From an uncultured bacterium (GTDB taxonomy: Bacteria > Bacteroidota > Bacteroidia > Bacteroidales > CAIWKO01), in the NCBI GenBank assembly GCA_903916135.1, contig CAIWVT010000188.1, positions 1-13,054 on the forward strand: a stretch of 13,054 nt of DNA. The letters are read 5' to 3'. Under the pieces are notes generated by a model that ran no database searches, was not told the DNA's origin, and was given only the letters and a program-made list of their open reading frames with translations. Shown here piece after piece: positions 1 through 6,348 of this stretch; the first letter of the stretch is position 1, and the number at the start of each line of letters is the position of its first letter. A program made the position numbers and the translations under genes.

Positions 1-124
1 CGTAAATCAATGAAAAATAAGCAATAATATGAATCATTTGAATAATCAATTACAATAAAACATAGATTTGTAGAGTTTACATAAGTAAATATTCAAATTA
101 CACATTAGTTAATTAAAAAATGTG

Positions 125-132
125 TATCTTTG
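125..132 (+). promoter_or_regulatory. Putative Bacteroidota -7 element upstream of the XRE regulator
   Basis: TATCTTTG fits TAnnTTTG exactly and lies 25 bp before the ATG at 158, giving a short leader. No clear -33 TTG lies at the right distance. Two further perfect matches are nearby: TAGATTTG at 63-70 and TAACTTTG at 145-152. The second would give an almost leaderless message, so the start site is uncertain. Confidence 0.45.
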
Positions 133-157
133 TAAACTTTAATTTAACTTTGTAATT

Positions 158-673
158 ATGGTAGATAGAATTCTCTTAGTATTGAAAATAAAAAATTTGA
201 GTCCGTCAAAGTTTGCGGATGAAATCGGAATTCAGCGATCAAGTATGTCGCATATTATGTCTGGAAGGAATTTGCCCAGTCTGGATCTTATTTTAAAAAT
301 CTTGCAGAAATTTAAAGACATCAATTCTGAATGGTTGATACAAGGTATCGGACCAATGTTAAAATCTGGGCAGATAGATTTGTTTAACATTGATCATCCA
401 AAACCGAAAGAGGATGTGATGGCTGAAGATTTGGTCATCGCACCCCCTGAACCCATTTTAGAGGCAATAAATGTGGTGGTGGATACGATTGACATCAAAG
501 AAGAGCAGGAAAAAGAGCCAAAAGTGGCTACTCATCCTGTTGAGAAAACTGAAAACAAAACAATTATAGAAGAAAATACTTCGAAAAATGTTGCGCCAGT
601 TTTAATGGAAATAGAGAAGGTAGTAATTCTTTACAAGAATAATACTTTTAAAGAGTATCATCCAGGTCTGTGA
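158..673 (+). CDS. XRE-family helix-turn-helix transcriptional regulator
   Basis: A 171-residue protein with an N-terminal Cro/C1-type helix-turn-helix at about residues 4-63. The recognition part is around SPSKFADEIGIQRSSMSHI, followed by a WLIQGIGPML segment often seen after the HTH in Bacteroidota XRE proteins. Residues 70-148 are charged, low in complexity and probably disordered. The protein ends with a short ordered-looking segment, EKVVILYKNNTFKEYHP, which I recall from other Bacteroidota XRE proteins. It probably binds DNA as a dimer; its target is unknown. The ATG at 158 is preceded by TAnnTTTG motifs. The 3' end overlaps the end of the convergent ndk by 16 bp, so transcripts of the two genes are complementary at their ends. 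The family call is firm, the specific role is not. Confidence 0.85.
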   Translation: MVDRILLVLKIKNLSPSKFADEIGIQRSSMSHIMSGRNLPSLDLILKILQKFKDINSEWLIQGIGPMLKSGQIDLFNIDHPKPKEDVMAEDLVIAPPEPILEAINVVVDTIDIKEEQEKEPKVATHPVEKTENKTIIEENTSKNVAPVLMEIEKVVILYKNNTFKEYHPGL

Positions 674-1089
674 AATCTTTCGCTCTTTGGGAAAAAGAAA
701 TCACATTCTATGTTAGCATTTTCGTCACTGTCTGAACCGTGAACAGCATTTGCTTCAATGTCTGTTCCGAAATCACGACGAATGGTTCCTTCTGCTGCTT
801 CCGCAGGATTGGTCTTGCCAATGAGTGTACGATAGTCTTCTATAGCGTTTTCTTTTTCAAGCATGGCAACCACTATGGGACCAGAGGTCATAGATTCAAC
901 CAAATTTTTATAGAAAGGTCGGTCTTTATGAACTTCATAAAACTTTTGGGCTTGCGGTATACTCAATTGCATTGTTTTGGCTGCTACTATCCAAAAGCCG
1001 GCATTTGTGATGCGTGATAAAATATTTCCTGAGGAATTATTGCGAAATGCCAAAGGCTTAATCATTGTTAATGTGATATTTCCTGTCAT
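658..1089 (-). CDS. ndk: Nucleoside diphosphate kinase
   Basis: The enzyme moves the gamma phosphate from ATP to other (d)NDPs through a phospho-histidine, balancing nucleotide pools in the cytoplasm. At 143 residues it has normal family length. Active-site residues can be placed: K11 in MIKP, Y51, F59, R87, T93, R104, N114 and the phosphorylated H117 in NAVHGSDS. The usual IKPDA motif reads IKPLA here, a mild departure. The stop lies inside the end of the convergent XRE gene (16 bp overlap). The 5' end faces nrnA across an 83-bp divergent intergenic region. A near-consensus -7 (7 of 8) can be read on the minus strand at 1113-1120, with a TTG at 1142-1144. Ndk beside a DHH phosphoesterase and a GldI-like FKBP lipoprotein is, as I recall, a common Bacteroidota arrangement. 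Confidence 0.96.
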   Translation of the reverse strand: MTGNITLTMIKPLAFRNNSSGNILSRITNAGFWIVAAKTMQLSIPQAQKFYEVHKDRPFYKNLVESMTSGPIVVAMLEKENAIEDYRTLIGKTNPAEAAEGTIRRDFGTDIEANAVHGSDSDENANIECDFFFPKSERFHRPG

Positions 1090-1129
1090 AATTATGTATT
1101 TATTTTAAAATGTAAAATTAAACAAAATG

Positions 1130-1159
1130 TTGGAGATAAAACAATTTTTCATAAATTTG
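1130..1159 (+). promoter_or_regulatory. Putative Bacteroidota sigma-ABfr-type promoter of nrnA
   Basis: TTG at 1130-1132 and TAAATTTG at 1152-1159 match the -33 TTG and -7 TAnnTTTG elements, with 19 bp between them. Transcription would start near 1165, only about 8 bases before the TTG start codon at 1173. The nrnA-FKBP message would then be almost leaderless. Confidence 0.6.
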
Positions 1160-1172
1160 TAAAAAATATAAT

Positions 1173-2183
1173 TTGGAAGCAACATTCATCCCTAAAGTAA
1201 AAGAATTATTGGCATCTGCCGATACTATAGTTATTATCACTCATCATAATCCTGATGGCGATGCAATCGGGTCTTCGTTGGCACTGTGGCATTATTTGCG
1301 GAAATGCAATTATAAGCCTGAAATTGTTGTATCAAGTGATTTCCCTGATTTTTATAAATGGATGCCCGGAGCTGATTCAATTAGAATGGCAACGAAAGAT
1401 AAGGAACTTTGTGAAAGTTTGCTTGCAAATGCAAAACTCATCTTTTGTTTGGATTTTAATATGGCTGAACGTGCCGAATCATTGGCGGAACCGCTGTTGA
1501 AAGCATCCGGTAGCAAAGTACTCATTGATCATCATCAAAGCCCAAGCGATATTTTCACCTTAGCTCATTCACAAATAAATACTTCGTCCACTTCTGAACT
1601 AATTTACGATTTTATTTCTGCTATGGGCGATGAATCGAAAGTTGATAATGATATCGCCACAGCAATTTATGTGGGTTTGATTACCGATACGGGTTCGTTT
1701 AGTTATAATTGCGATTATCCGAATACGTATGCTGTTACTTCAAAATTGTTTGAACATAATATTAATGGTGAAAAAATTCATCGTTTGGTTTATGGTACGT
1801 TTTCGGAAAGCCGATTACGTTTGTTGGGTTATTGTTTGAGCCAGAAATTGACAATAGTAGGAGAGTACTCCACCGCTTACATTTCCATTACACGGGAAGA
1901 GATGAAGCGTTTTGATTTTTCGAATGGTGATAGCGAAGGCATAGTGAATTATGGACTTACTATAAAAGATGTGAAATTAGCTGCACTTTTTTCTGAACGC
2001 AACAATCATGTGAAACTCTCGCTGCGTTCGTTTGGAAATTTGAATGTGGGCATGATAGCTCGTAAACATTTCGCGGGAGGTGGACATAAAAATGCCTCTG
2101 GAGCTAATATCTACAAATCCTTGGATGAAGCTATAGCCGACTTTTTGGCAATTCTACCTTTATATAATGAATACCTAAGTTAA
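1173..2183 (+). CDS. nrnA: DHH-family bifunctional oligoribonuclease/PAP phosphatase NrnA
   Basis: A 336-residue DHH/DHHA1 phosphoesterase. NrnA-type enzymes degrade very short RNA oligonucleotides to mononucleotides and remove the 3' phosphate from pAp, using Mn2+. The DHH domain shows NPDGDAIGSS (residues 26-35), the acidic CLDFN segment, the signature IDHH (118-121) and TDTGSF. The DHHA1 substrate-binding domain ends with GGGHKNASGA (302-311). The start is a TTG at 1173: it gives the normal distance of about 25 residues to the NPDGD motif, and no ATG lies between a plausible promoter and that motif. The FKBP lipoprotein gene begins 6 bp after the stop, so the two are almost surely cotranscribed. 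Family assignment is firm; the balance of pAp versus nanoRNA activity cannot be read from sequence. Confidence 0.93.
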   Translation: MEATFIPKVKELLASADTIVIITHHNPDGDAIGSSLALWHYLRKCNYKPEIVVSSDFPDFYKWMPGADSIRMATKDKELCESLLANAKLIFCLDFNMAERAESLAEPLLKASGSKVLIDHHQSPSDIFTLAHSQINTSSTSELIYDFISAMGDESKVDNDIATAIYVGLITDTGSFSYNCDYPNTYAVTSKLFEHNINGEKIHRLVYGTFSESRLRLLGYCLSQKLTIVGEYSTAYISITREEMKRFDFSNGDSEGIVNYGLTIKDVKLAALFSERNNHVKLSLRSFGNLNVGMIARKHFAGGGHKNASGANIYKSLDEAIADFLAILPLYNEYLS

Positions 2184-2189
2184 TGTTGT

Positions 2190-2726
2190 ATGAATAAATT
2201 AGTGCCGATTTCTTTCATTTTTCTGATAAGTATTCTTGTTTCATGCGGTAATCAACCGAAGAATAAACCTCTTGAAAATCCTGATATGTATAAGGAAGAT
2301 TTTACGAAAGTCAATAAAACTCTTGTAGCTAAAGAGAATGAGGATATTGAAAATTATATGGCACGGCATGAGTGGAAGATGGTGAGGACTGGGACGGGAT
2401 TGAGATATCAGATTTATTTTAATGGAAAAGGCAATCAACCAAAAGGCAATGATAAAGTGGTGATTCGTTTTTCGGTGAGTTTGATTAATGGGGTTCAATG
2501 CTATGATTCGAAAACTGAAGGACTAAAGATGTTTGAAATGGGAAAAGCCCAAGTGGAAAATGGTTTGGAAGAGGGCATTTTGTTGATGCACGAGGGCGAT
2601 AAAGCAAAGCTGATTATTCCATCGCATTTAGCTTATGGACTGTTGGGCGATGAGAATAAAATTCCCAAACGTGCTACACTGATTTATGATGTGGAATTGG
2701 TGGAAATTAAATCTAAAGATTTGTGA
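2190..2726 (+). CDS. FKBP-type peptidyl-prolyl isomerase lipoprotein, GldI-like
   Basis: A 178-residue lipoprotein. Residues 1-18 form a signal peptide ending in the lipobox LVSC, with C19 as the lipidated residue, so the mature protein is membrane-anchored and faces the periplasm. The FKBP domain spans about residues 85-173: D106 in CYDS, GKAQVENGLEEG, IIPSHLAYG with Y149, and ATLIYDVEL. The Trp on the floor of the FKBP12 pocket is Leu here (L126), and the last aromatic is Tyr (Y166) rather than Phe. These changes may reduce isomerase activity while keeping chaperone function. It follows nrnA by 6 bp. In flavobacteria the gliding-motility protein GldI is a lipoprotein of this kind, and I recall it next to ndk and a DHH phosphoesterase, so orthology to gldI is plausible but unproven. 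Confidence 0.88.
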   Translation: MNKLVPISFIFLISILVSCGNQPKNKPLENPDMYKEDFTKVNKTLVAKENEDIENYMARHEWKMVRTGTGLRYQIYFNGKGNQPKGNDKVVIRFSVSLINGVQCYDSKTEGLKMFEMGKAQVENGLEEGILLMHEGDKAKLIIPSHLAYGLLGDENKIPKRATLIYDVELVEIKSKDL

Positions 2727-2734
2727 TTTTTTTT

Positions 2735-2910
2735 AACCACATAGACACATAGACATATAGATTTTAGATTTTTTAAACCACATAGTCACATACCCACCTG
2801 AAAAATGTCATTCGGGCAGGGACACATAGATTTTTTTATAACAAAGGGCACATAGATTTTTGATTCTTTACAACAAAGGACACATAGGCATATAGAATTT
2901 GTGATTTTTT
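2735..2910. repeat. Degenerate CACATAG direct repeats in AT-rich DNA
   Basis: Seven copies of CACATAG or a one-base variant start at 2738, 2746, 2779, 2788, 2823, 2849 and 2881. Most are followed by ATTTTT-type runs, and two are preceded by ACAAAGG. Between them, CCTGAA near 2798 can pair with TTCGGG near 2814. The stretch looks like decayed dispersed repeat material downstream of the FKBP gene. I see no gene in it. Confidence 0.7.
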
Positions 2911-2937
2911 TACATTGTTGTCCGGTTAAATAATATT

Positions 2938-3046
2938 ACGTCCCTAACGGGACTTAAAAAAACGTACATTGAAATTTTCTATAAACATCAAATCCTTACG
3001 GGATAGGGGATTTCAGCGAGTAAAATAGACCCAGTCCTGTATGGAC
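2938..3046. repeat. Cluster of three short CCC-loop-GGG hairpins
   Basis: Three similar small hairpins occur in a row: GTCCC-TAAC-GGGAC at 2940-2953, ATCC-TTACG-GGAT at 2992-3004 and GTCC-TGTAT-GGAC at 3034-3046. The first two are joined by AT-rich sequence and share the same loop style, which suggests copies of one dispersed intergenic repeat. No coding capacity is evident. Confidence 0.55.
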
Positions 3047-3111
3047 ACAATATGGCTGAAACATAAGCTCGGTAAGGAAAGGGATGAAAAATATTTGTAC
3101 CTACAAAAAGC

Positions 3112-3405
3112 TAGTCCAAACCTTCGGCTTTGTAGTTCCGAACTAGAAAAAGGTAGTTCCGAACTAGAAAAAGGTAGTTCCGAACTAGAAAAAGGTAGTT
3201 CCAACCTTCGGCTTTGTAGTTCCAACCTTCGGCTTTGTAGTTCCAACCTTCGGCTATGTAGTTCCGAACTAGAAAAAGGTAGTTCCAACCTTCGGCTTTG
3301 TAGTTCCAATCTTCGGCTTTGTAGTTCCAACCTTCGGCTTTGTAGTTCCGAACTAGAAAAAGGTAGTTCCAACCTTCGGCTTTGTAGTTCCAACCTTCGG
3401 TTCCT
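3112..3405. repeat. Mosaic tandem array of two 21-bp unit types (14 units)
   Basis: Fourteen head-to-tail 21-bp units with no length change. Every unit starts with TAGTTCC or a close variant. Type A continues with AACCTTCGGCTTTG, type B with GAACTAGAAAAAGG. The order is A' BBB AAA B AAA B A a. From 3175 on, the block B-A-A-A (84 bp) repeats at 3175-3258 and 3259-3342, and begins again at 3343. Point variants mark the first unit (3112), the seventh (GCTATG at 3253-3258) and the tenth (AAT at 3308-3310). Each B unit holds the 13-base palindrome TAGTTC-C-GAACTA. Because 21 is divisible by 3, three reading frames stay open across the array without this implying a gene. The last unit runs into the nucleotidyltransferase pseudogene. 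Confidence 0.95.
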
Positions 3406-3630
3406 ACGCCACCAATCGTCAACACAACGACAGTGACATAGATATTGCATTAATTATAGACAATTTCGATGATAACGACCGTTTTGATTTACAAATACAA
3501 CATATGGTGCTCGCAGCTACCATAGATTCCCGAATCGAACTCCATCCAATCTCAAAAACAAGAATTATACACCAACAATCCCTTTGTCTCCGAAATAAAA
3601 AGAACAGGAATAGAAATCTTTAATAACTAA
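3387..3630 (+). pseudogene. Nucleotidyltransferase (MNT/MntA-type) remnant, N-terminus lost and frameshifted
   Basis: Reading from 3399 gives GSYATNRQHNDSDIDIAL, the G-S-x(n)-DSDID catalytic signature of minimal nucleotidyltransferases, followed by DDNDRFDLQIQHMVLAATID and SRIELHPISK. After HPISK a run of five A at 3541-3560 puts the frame off by one. Removing one A restores QELYTNNPFVSEIKRTGIEI and then FNN with a TAA at 3628-3630, the expected family ending. No start codon or N-terminal helix remains: upstream of GSYA the sequence is the 21-bp array, whose last TTCGG doubles as the Phe-Gly codons of FGSYA. Relatives are often MntA-like antitoxins paired with a HEPN toxin, but no HEPN gene is visible. 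It is almost surely non-functional. Confidence 0.85.
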
Positions 3631-3640
3631 TGTACCCTGG

Positions 3641-3734
3641 TTCGGCAGAGGTTCCAACCTCTGTCGCCTCTATCTTTTTAGGCTACTGCCTAAATGGTTT
3701 TAATCTGCCAGATCTCCAAAATCTGCCAGATTCC
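3641..3734 (+). repeat. REP-like palindromic element E1
   Basis: TTCGGC begins an 11-bp hairpin (CGGCAGAGGTT at 3643-3653, CC loop, AACCTCTGTCG at 3656-3666) with one G-T mismatch near its base. A second hairpin, TTTAGGC-TACT-GCCTAAA, lies at 3677-3694. A third small palindrome, ATCTG-C-CAGAT, occurs twice, at 3703-3713 and 3721-3731. The layout matches E2, E3 and E4 in this window. E1 is about 160 bp upstream of the T9SS cargo gene. Confidence 0.8.
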
Positions 3735-3893
3735 AAAACCAAAAATATAATCCAACCTAAACCTCTTTTTTACACAAAAACATACCGCTAACTGATGTAA
3801 ACCTACCGATAACTTTATTTTTCACCTTTTCTCAGTAAAATGTATTACCTTTACACTCGCAAATCAATAATACGTTTATTAAATACAAGTGGT

Positions 3894-6044
3894 ATGAAAA
3901 GATTCTTACTTTTTTTAAGCATAATGATTTTGGTTAACATCATGCTTTTTGCCCAACAGGACACTTTAGTTACATTCCAATTCAAAGTAGCTAACGATAG
4001 TTCTCAAACTTTCGGAAACACGTTTAACATTGATAACATTATCTCACGAGAGCCTACTTACAATCAATTATTCACTTATCCTGTTGGATTAGGAGGTTTA
4101 GGTGATTATCATCTTTCTTCAAACAATTGGGTAAATGGAGCCGACTCCGCAAAAGGCTATTATGTTTCCTTCTCTACCGTTGGTTATAGGAATATTTACA
4201 TTTCAAGTCGTATGAAATCATCCATCACAGGTCCAAGATATTTTAAATTTCAATATAAAGTTGGAGCAACAGGAACATGGGCTGATGTTTTTGCGGATAC
4301 AATAAAGGTATCCTATATAAGTTGGACTACAGGAGGTGTATATTATAAAGTATTGCCTGCCGACTGCAATAATAAACCTTTAGTATTTTTAAGATGGGTT
4401 ATGATTTCAAACCTAAGTGCAACCGATGGCACCATTGATATAGCGGGTACAGGTGGTATAGACAACATTTTTATTACATCAAAATTTCTTGAAGGAAGCG
4501 CATTTCTTGATATCAACCGAATAAAAGCGAGAATAAATACCGGAGGAATAAATTTTATTGATACAACTTATTCTAAACCATCCTTCGAATATCCCATAGA
4601 CAGCGGCACACATACTATATTTTGCTCTGCATTATGGATAGGAGCAAAACAAAATGGTGAATTACATTTGGCGGGAGAAAGATACCATCAATATGGTCGT
4701 GATTATTATCCTGGACCTGTCATGGATTCTGTCCTTGCAGAAAGCGAAATGATTAACTGGAACAAAGTATGGAAAATCAACAAATCGGATATTGATTATC
4801 ATATTGCCAATTGGAACGTTCCGGGTTATGTCATGCCTACTTCCATCAGCCAGTGGCCCGTCGAGTCCAATCCCGCCATTGGAGCCAATTATTGGATGGC
4901 TCCTTTTGTAGATGTGGATGGGGATAATACTTATAATCCCGCAAATGGCGATTATCCTGATATCAGAGGTGACCAAGCTCTCTACTATATTTTCAACGAT
5001 TCGGTTTATTCGCATTCAGAAACAAAGGGCAAGCGTTTAGGTGTCGAAGTCCATGCCATGGCGTATGCCTATAACACCGACCCGCTACTTGAAAAAACTG
5101 TCTTTATGAATTATCTTATCTATAATCGGTCAAACAGAGTATATGATTCATTATATATTACGATGTTTACTGATACAGATATTGGCTATCCCAAAGATGA
5201 TTATGTTGGATGCGATACAACATTACAAACCTATTTTGGATATAATGGTGATAACTTTGACGAAACTGCTGAAGGAGCAAAAGGATACGGCAGCAATCCA
5301 CCTTGTCAGGCAGTAACATTTTTAAATCAAACCATGAGTAATTTCAAATCATTTAATAATACGTCAGGAGGTCTTGAAGCAATAACAGACCCACAAATTG
5401 CATCGGAATATTACAATGTAATGCATAATATTTTTTGTATTGATACCGCTCAAAACTACTGGGGATGGCAGCCACCGGATACTACTTACTGTACGTCATT
5501 TCTTTATTCTGGTTATCCTAGCGATTCCACTGCTTTTAGTGAAACTGGATTAGCAAACCCTCCTTATGACAGAAGAGGAATGGGGACTACAGGTCCTTAT
5601 ACCCTTATTCCTGGTCAATATATTTCATTAGATATAGCTTATATAACAGTTGATAGTGGCGCAGCCAAAAGCGGTGGCTTTCCTAATATTGACAACATGT
5701 TTCAGGTAGTGCCCTTGATTCGCGATTACTTCAACTCCCACCATCCCCAAGATGGTCACGACTTAGCCCTTGGTATTGATGAACAACAAAAAAACAGCCC
5801 AACCACAACACCACAATTCTCAATATATCCCAACCCCACCACCGACAAACTAACCTTCACCACCAACCTAACCAACGCCAACCTTATCTTAGACATCCTC
5901 GACATCAATGGTCGCCTCCTACAAACCACCCAATGCACCAACGGCAGAAAAGTATTAGACGTATCCAACTTTAAGAAAGGAATCTATATCCTCAAAATAC
6001 ATTCCTCCCAACAAACCAACTTTGTCAAATTTGTAAAAATGTAA
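3894..6044 (+). CDS. Secreted protein with type IX secretion C-terminal sorting domain
   Basis: A 716-residue exported protein. I choose the ATG at 3894, not the in-frame ATG at 3840, because it starts directly with the signal peptide MKRFLLFLSIMILVNIMLFA. Residues 21-205 look like a beta-sandwich (long Ser/Thr/Tyr-rich strands). A conserved Bacteroidota segment begins near D206 (DINRIKARINTGG, then CSALWIGAK and GERYHQYGRDYYPGP). DVDGDNTYNPANGDYPD near residue 340 is Asp-rich and calcium-binding in style. Residues 642-716, starting FSIYPNPTTDKL and ending FVKFVKM, are a type A sorting domain (TIGR04183 type), which directs passage through the T9SS and surface attachment. The biochemical function is not recognisable. 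The sorting-domain DNA is far richer in C than the rest. Weak -7 candidates (7 of 8) are at 3810, 3846 and 3871. Confidence 0.92.
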   Translation: MKRFLLFLSIMILVNIMLFAQQDTLVTFQFKVANDSSQTFGNTFNIDNIISREPTYNQLFTYPVGLGGLGDYHLSSNNWVNGADSAKGYYVSFSTVGYRNIYISSRMKSSITGPRYFKFQYKVGATGTWADVFADTIKVSYISWTTGGVYYKVLPADCNNKPLVFLRWVMISNLSATDGTIDIAGTGGIDNIFITSKFLEGSAFLDINRIKARINTGGINFIDTTYSKPSFEYPIDSGTHTIFCSALWIGAKQNGELHLAGERYHQYGRDYYPGPVMDSVLAESEMINWNKVWKINKSDIDYHIANWNVPGYVMPTSISQWPVESNPAIGANYWMAPFVDVDGDNTYNPANGDYPDIRGDQALYYIFNDSVYSHSETKGKRLGVEVHAMAYAYNTDPLLEKTVFMNYLIYNRSNRVYDSLYITMFTDTDIGYPKDDYVGCDTTLQTYFGYNGDNFDETAEGAKGYGSNPPCQAVTFLNQTMSNFKSFNNTSGGLEAITDPQIASEYYNVMHNIFCIDTAQNYWGWQPPDTTYCTSFLYSGYPSDSTAFSETGLANPPYDRRGMGTTGPYTLIPGQYISLDIAYITVDSGAAKSGGFPNIDNMFQVVPLIRDYFNSHHPQDGHDLALGIDEQQKNSPTTTPQFSIYPNPTTDKLTFTTNLTNANLILDILDINGRLLQTTQCTNGRKVLDVSNFKKGIYILKIHSSQQTNFVKFVKM

Positions 6045-6058
6045 TCGCCATTTTCCCG

Positions 6059-6133
6059 TTCGGCTAAGGCAATGCCTTAGTCGTTAATATCTTTTTAGGC
6101 TCCGCCTAAATCCTATTAATCTGTTAGATTTCC
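6059..6133 (+). repeat. REP-like palindromic element E2
   Basis: TTCGGC leads into CGGCTAAGGC-AAT-GCCTTAGTCG (6061-6083), a 10-bp stem with the same G-T mismatch as E1. A second hairpin, TTTAGGC-TCC-GCCTAAA, is at 6094-6110, and AATCT-GTT-AGATT follows at about 6119-6131. E2 aligns with E1 along its whole length and has the same orientation. It starts 16 bp after the cargo gene's stop, so it may also act as a structured 3' end. Confidence 0.8.
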
Positions 6134-6140
6134 ATACATA

Positions 6141-6170
6141 AAAAAGGCTTGAACTCCCCGTCCAAGCCTT
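6141..6170. terminator. Terminator-like hairpin downstream of the T9SS cargo gene
   Basis: AAGGCTTG at 6144-6151 pairs perfectly with CAAGCCTT at 6163-6170 around an 11-base loop. The A run at 6138-6145 gives a U tail only on the minus strand, so it is a better terminator for minus-strand transcripts. On the plus strand it is a stable hairpin without a U tail, about 100 bp after the cargo gene. A further CCCCTT-TTT-AAGGGG hairpin lies at 6182-6196. Confidence 0.45.
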
Positions 6171-6348
6171 CCCTGTTATTGCCCCTTTTTAAGGGGTTGG
6201 GGTTTCTTTCCGCCATATCATTGCCCCTTTTTAACCTAGCGCGCGTGCCACCTATCTATCTTCCGGAATCGTAACAATCCTTCTCTATCCTCCTTTATAT
6301 CAAACTGTTTTGGCATTAATGCCAACCTTCAAACCTCAAAATTGTTCC
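6171..6348. other. Non-coding stretch with small palindromes
   Basis: No gene is visible. It contains CCCCTT-TTT-AAGGGG (6182-6196), whose left part with its flank (ATTGCCCCTTTTTAA) recurs at 6220-6234, and the perfect 16-base palindrome TTGGCATTAATGCCAA at 6310-6325. The rest is C-rich sequence like that on either side of the cargo gene. Confidence 0.6.

Noticed and set aside
1..157. Possible gene end or RNA at the left edge
   Set aside because: The sequence is very AT-rich, with no tRNA-like or structured RNA pattern and no frame of note; only TAnnTTTG motifs could be supported.
739..1017. 92-codon plus-strand frame opposite ndk
   Set aside because: It is a shadow of ndk; the ndk active-site residues are complete on the other strand.
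3112..3405. CRISPR array
   Set aside because: Units are contiguous with no unique spacers, 21 bp is too short for a repeat-spacer unit, and no cas genes are present.
3041..3436. Open frame of 131 codons with SSNLRLC/SSELEKG heptads, and two open frames on the other strand
   Set aside because: The openness follows from a 21-bp repeat whose length is a multiple of three. There is no promoter or start context, the frame ends in the nucleotidyltransferase remnant in the wrong phase, and several frames are equally open.
3840..3893. Upstream ATG as start of the T9SS cargo protein
   Set aside because: It would put 18 polar and charged residues before a complete signal peptide that has its own Met.
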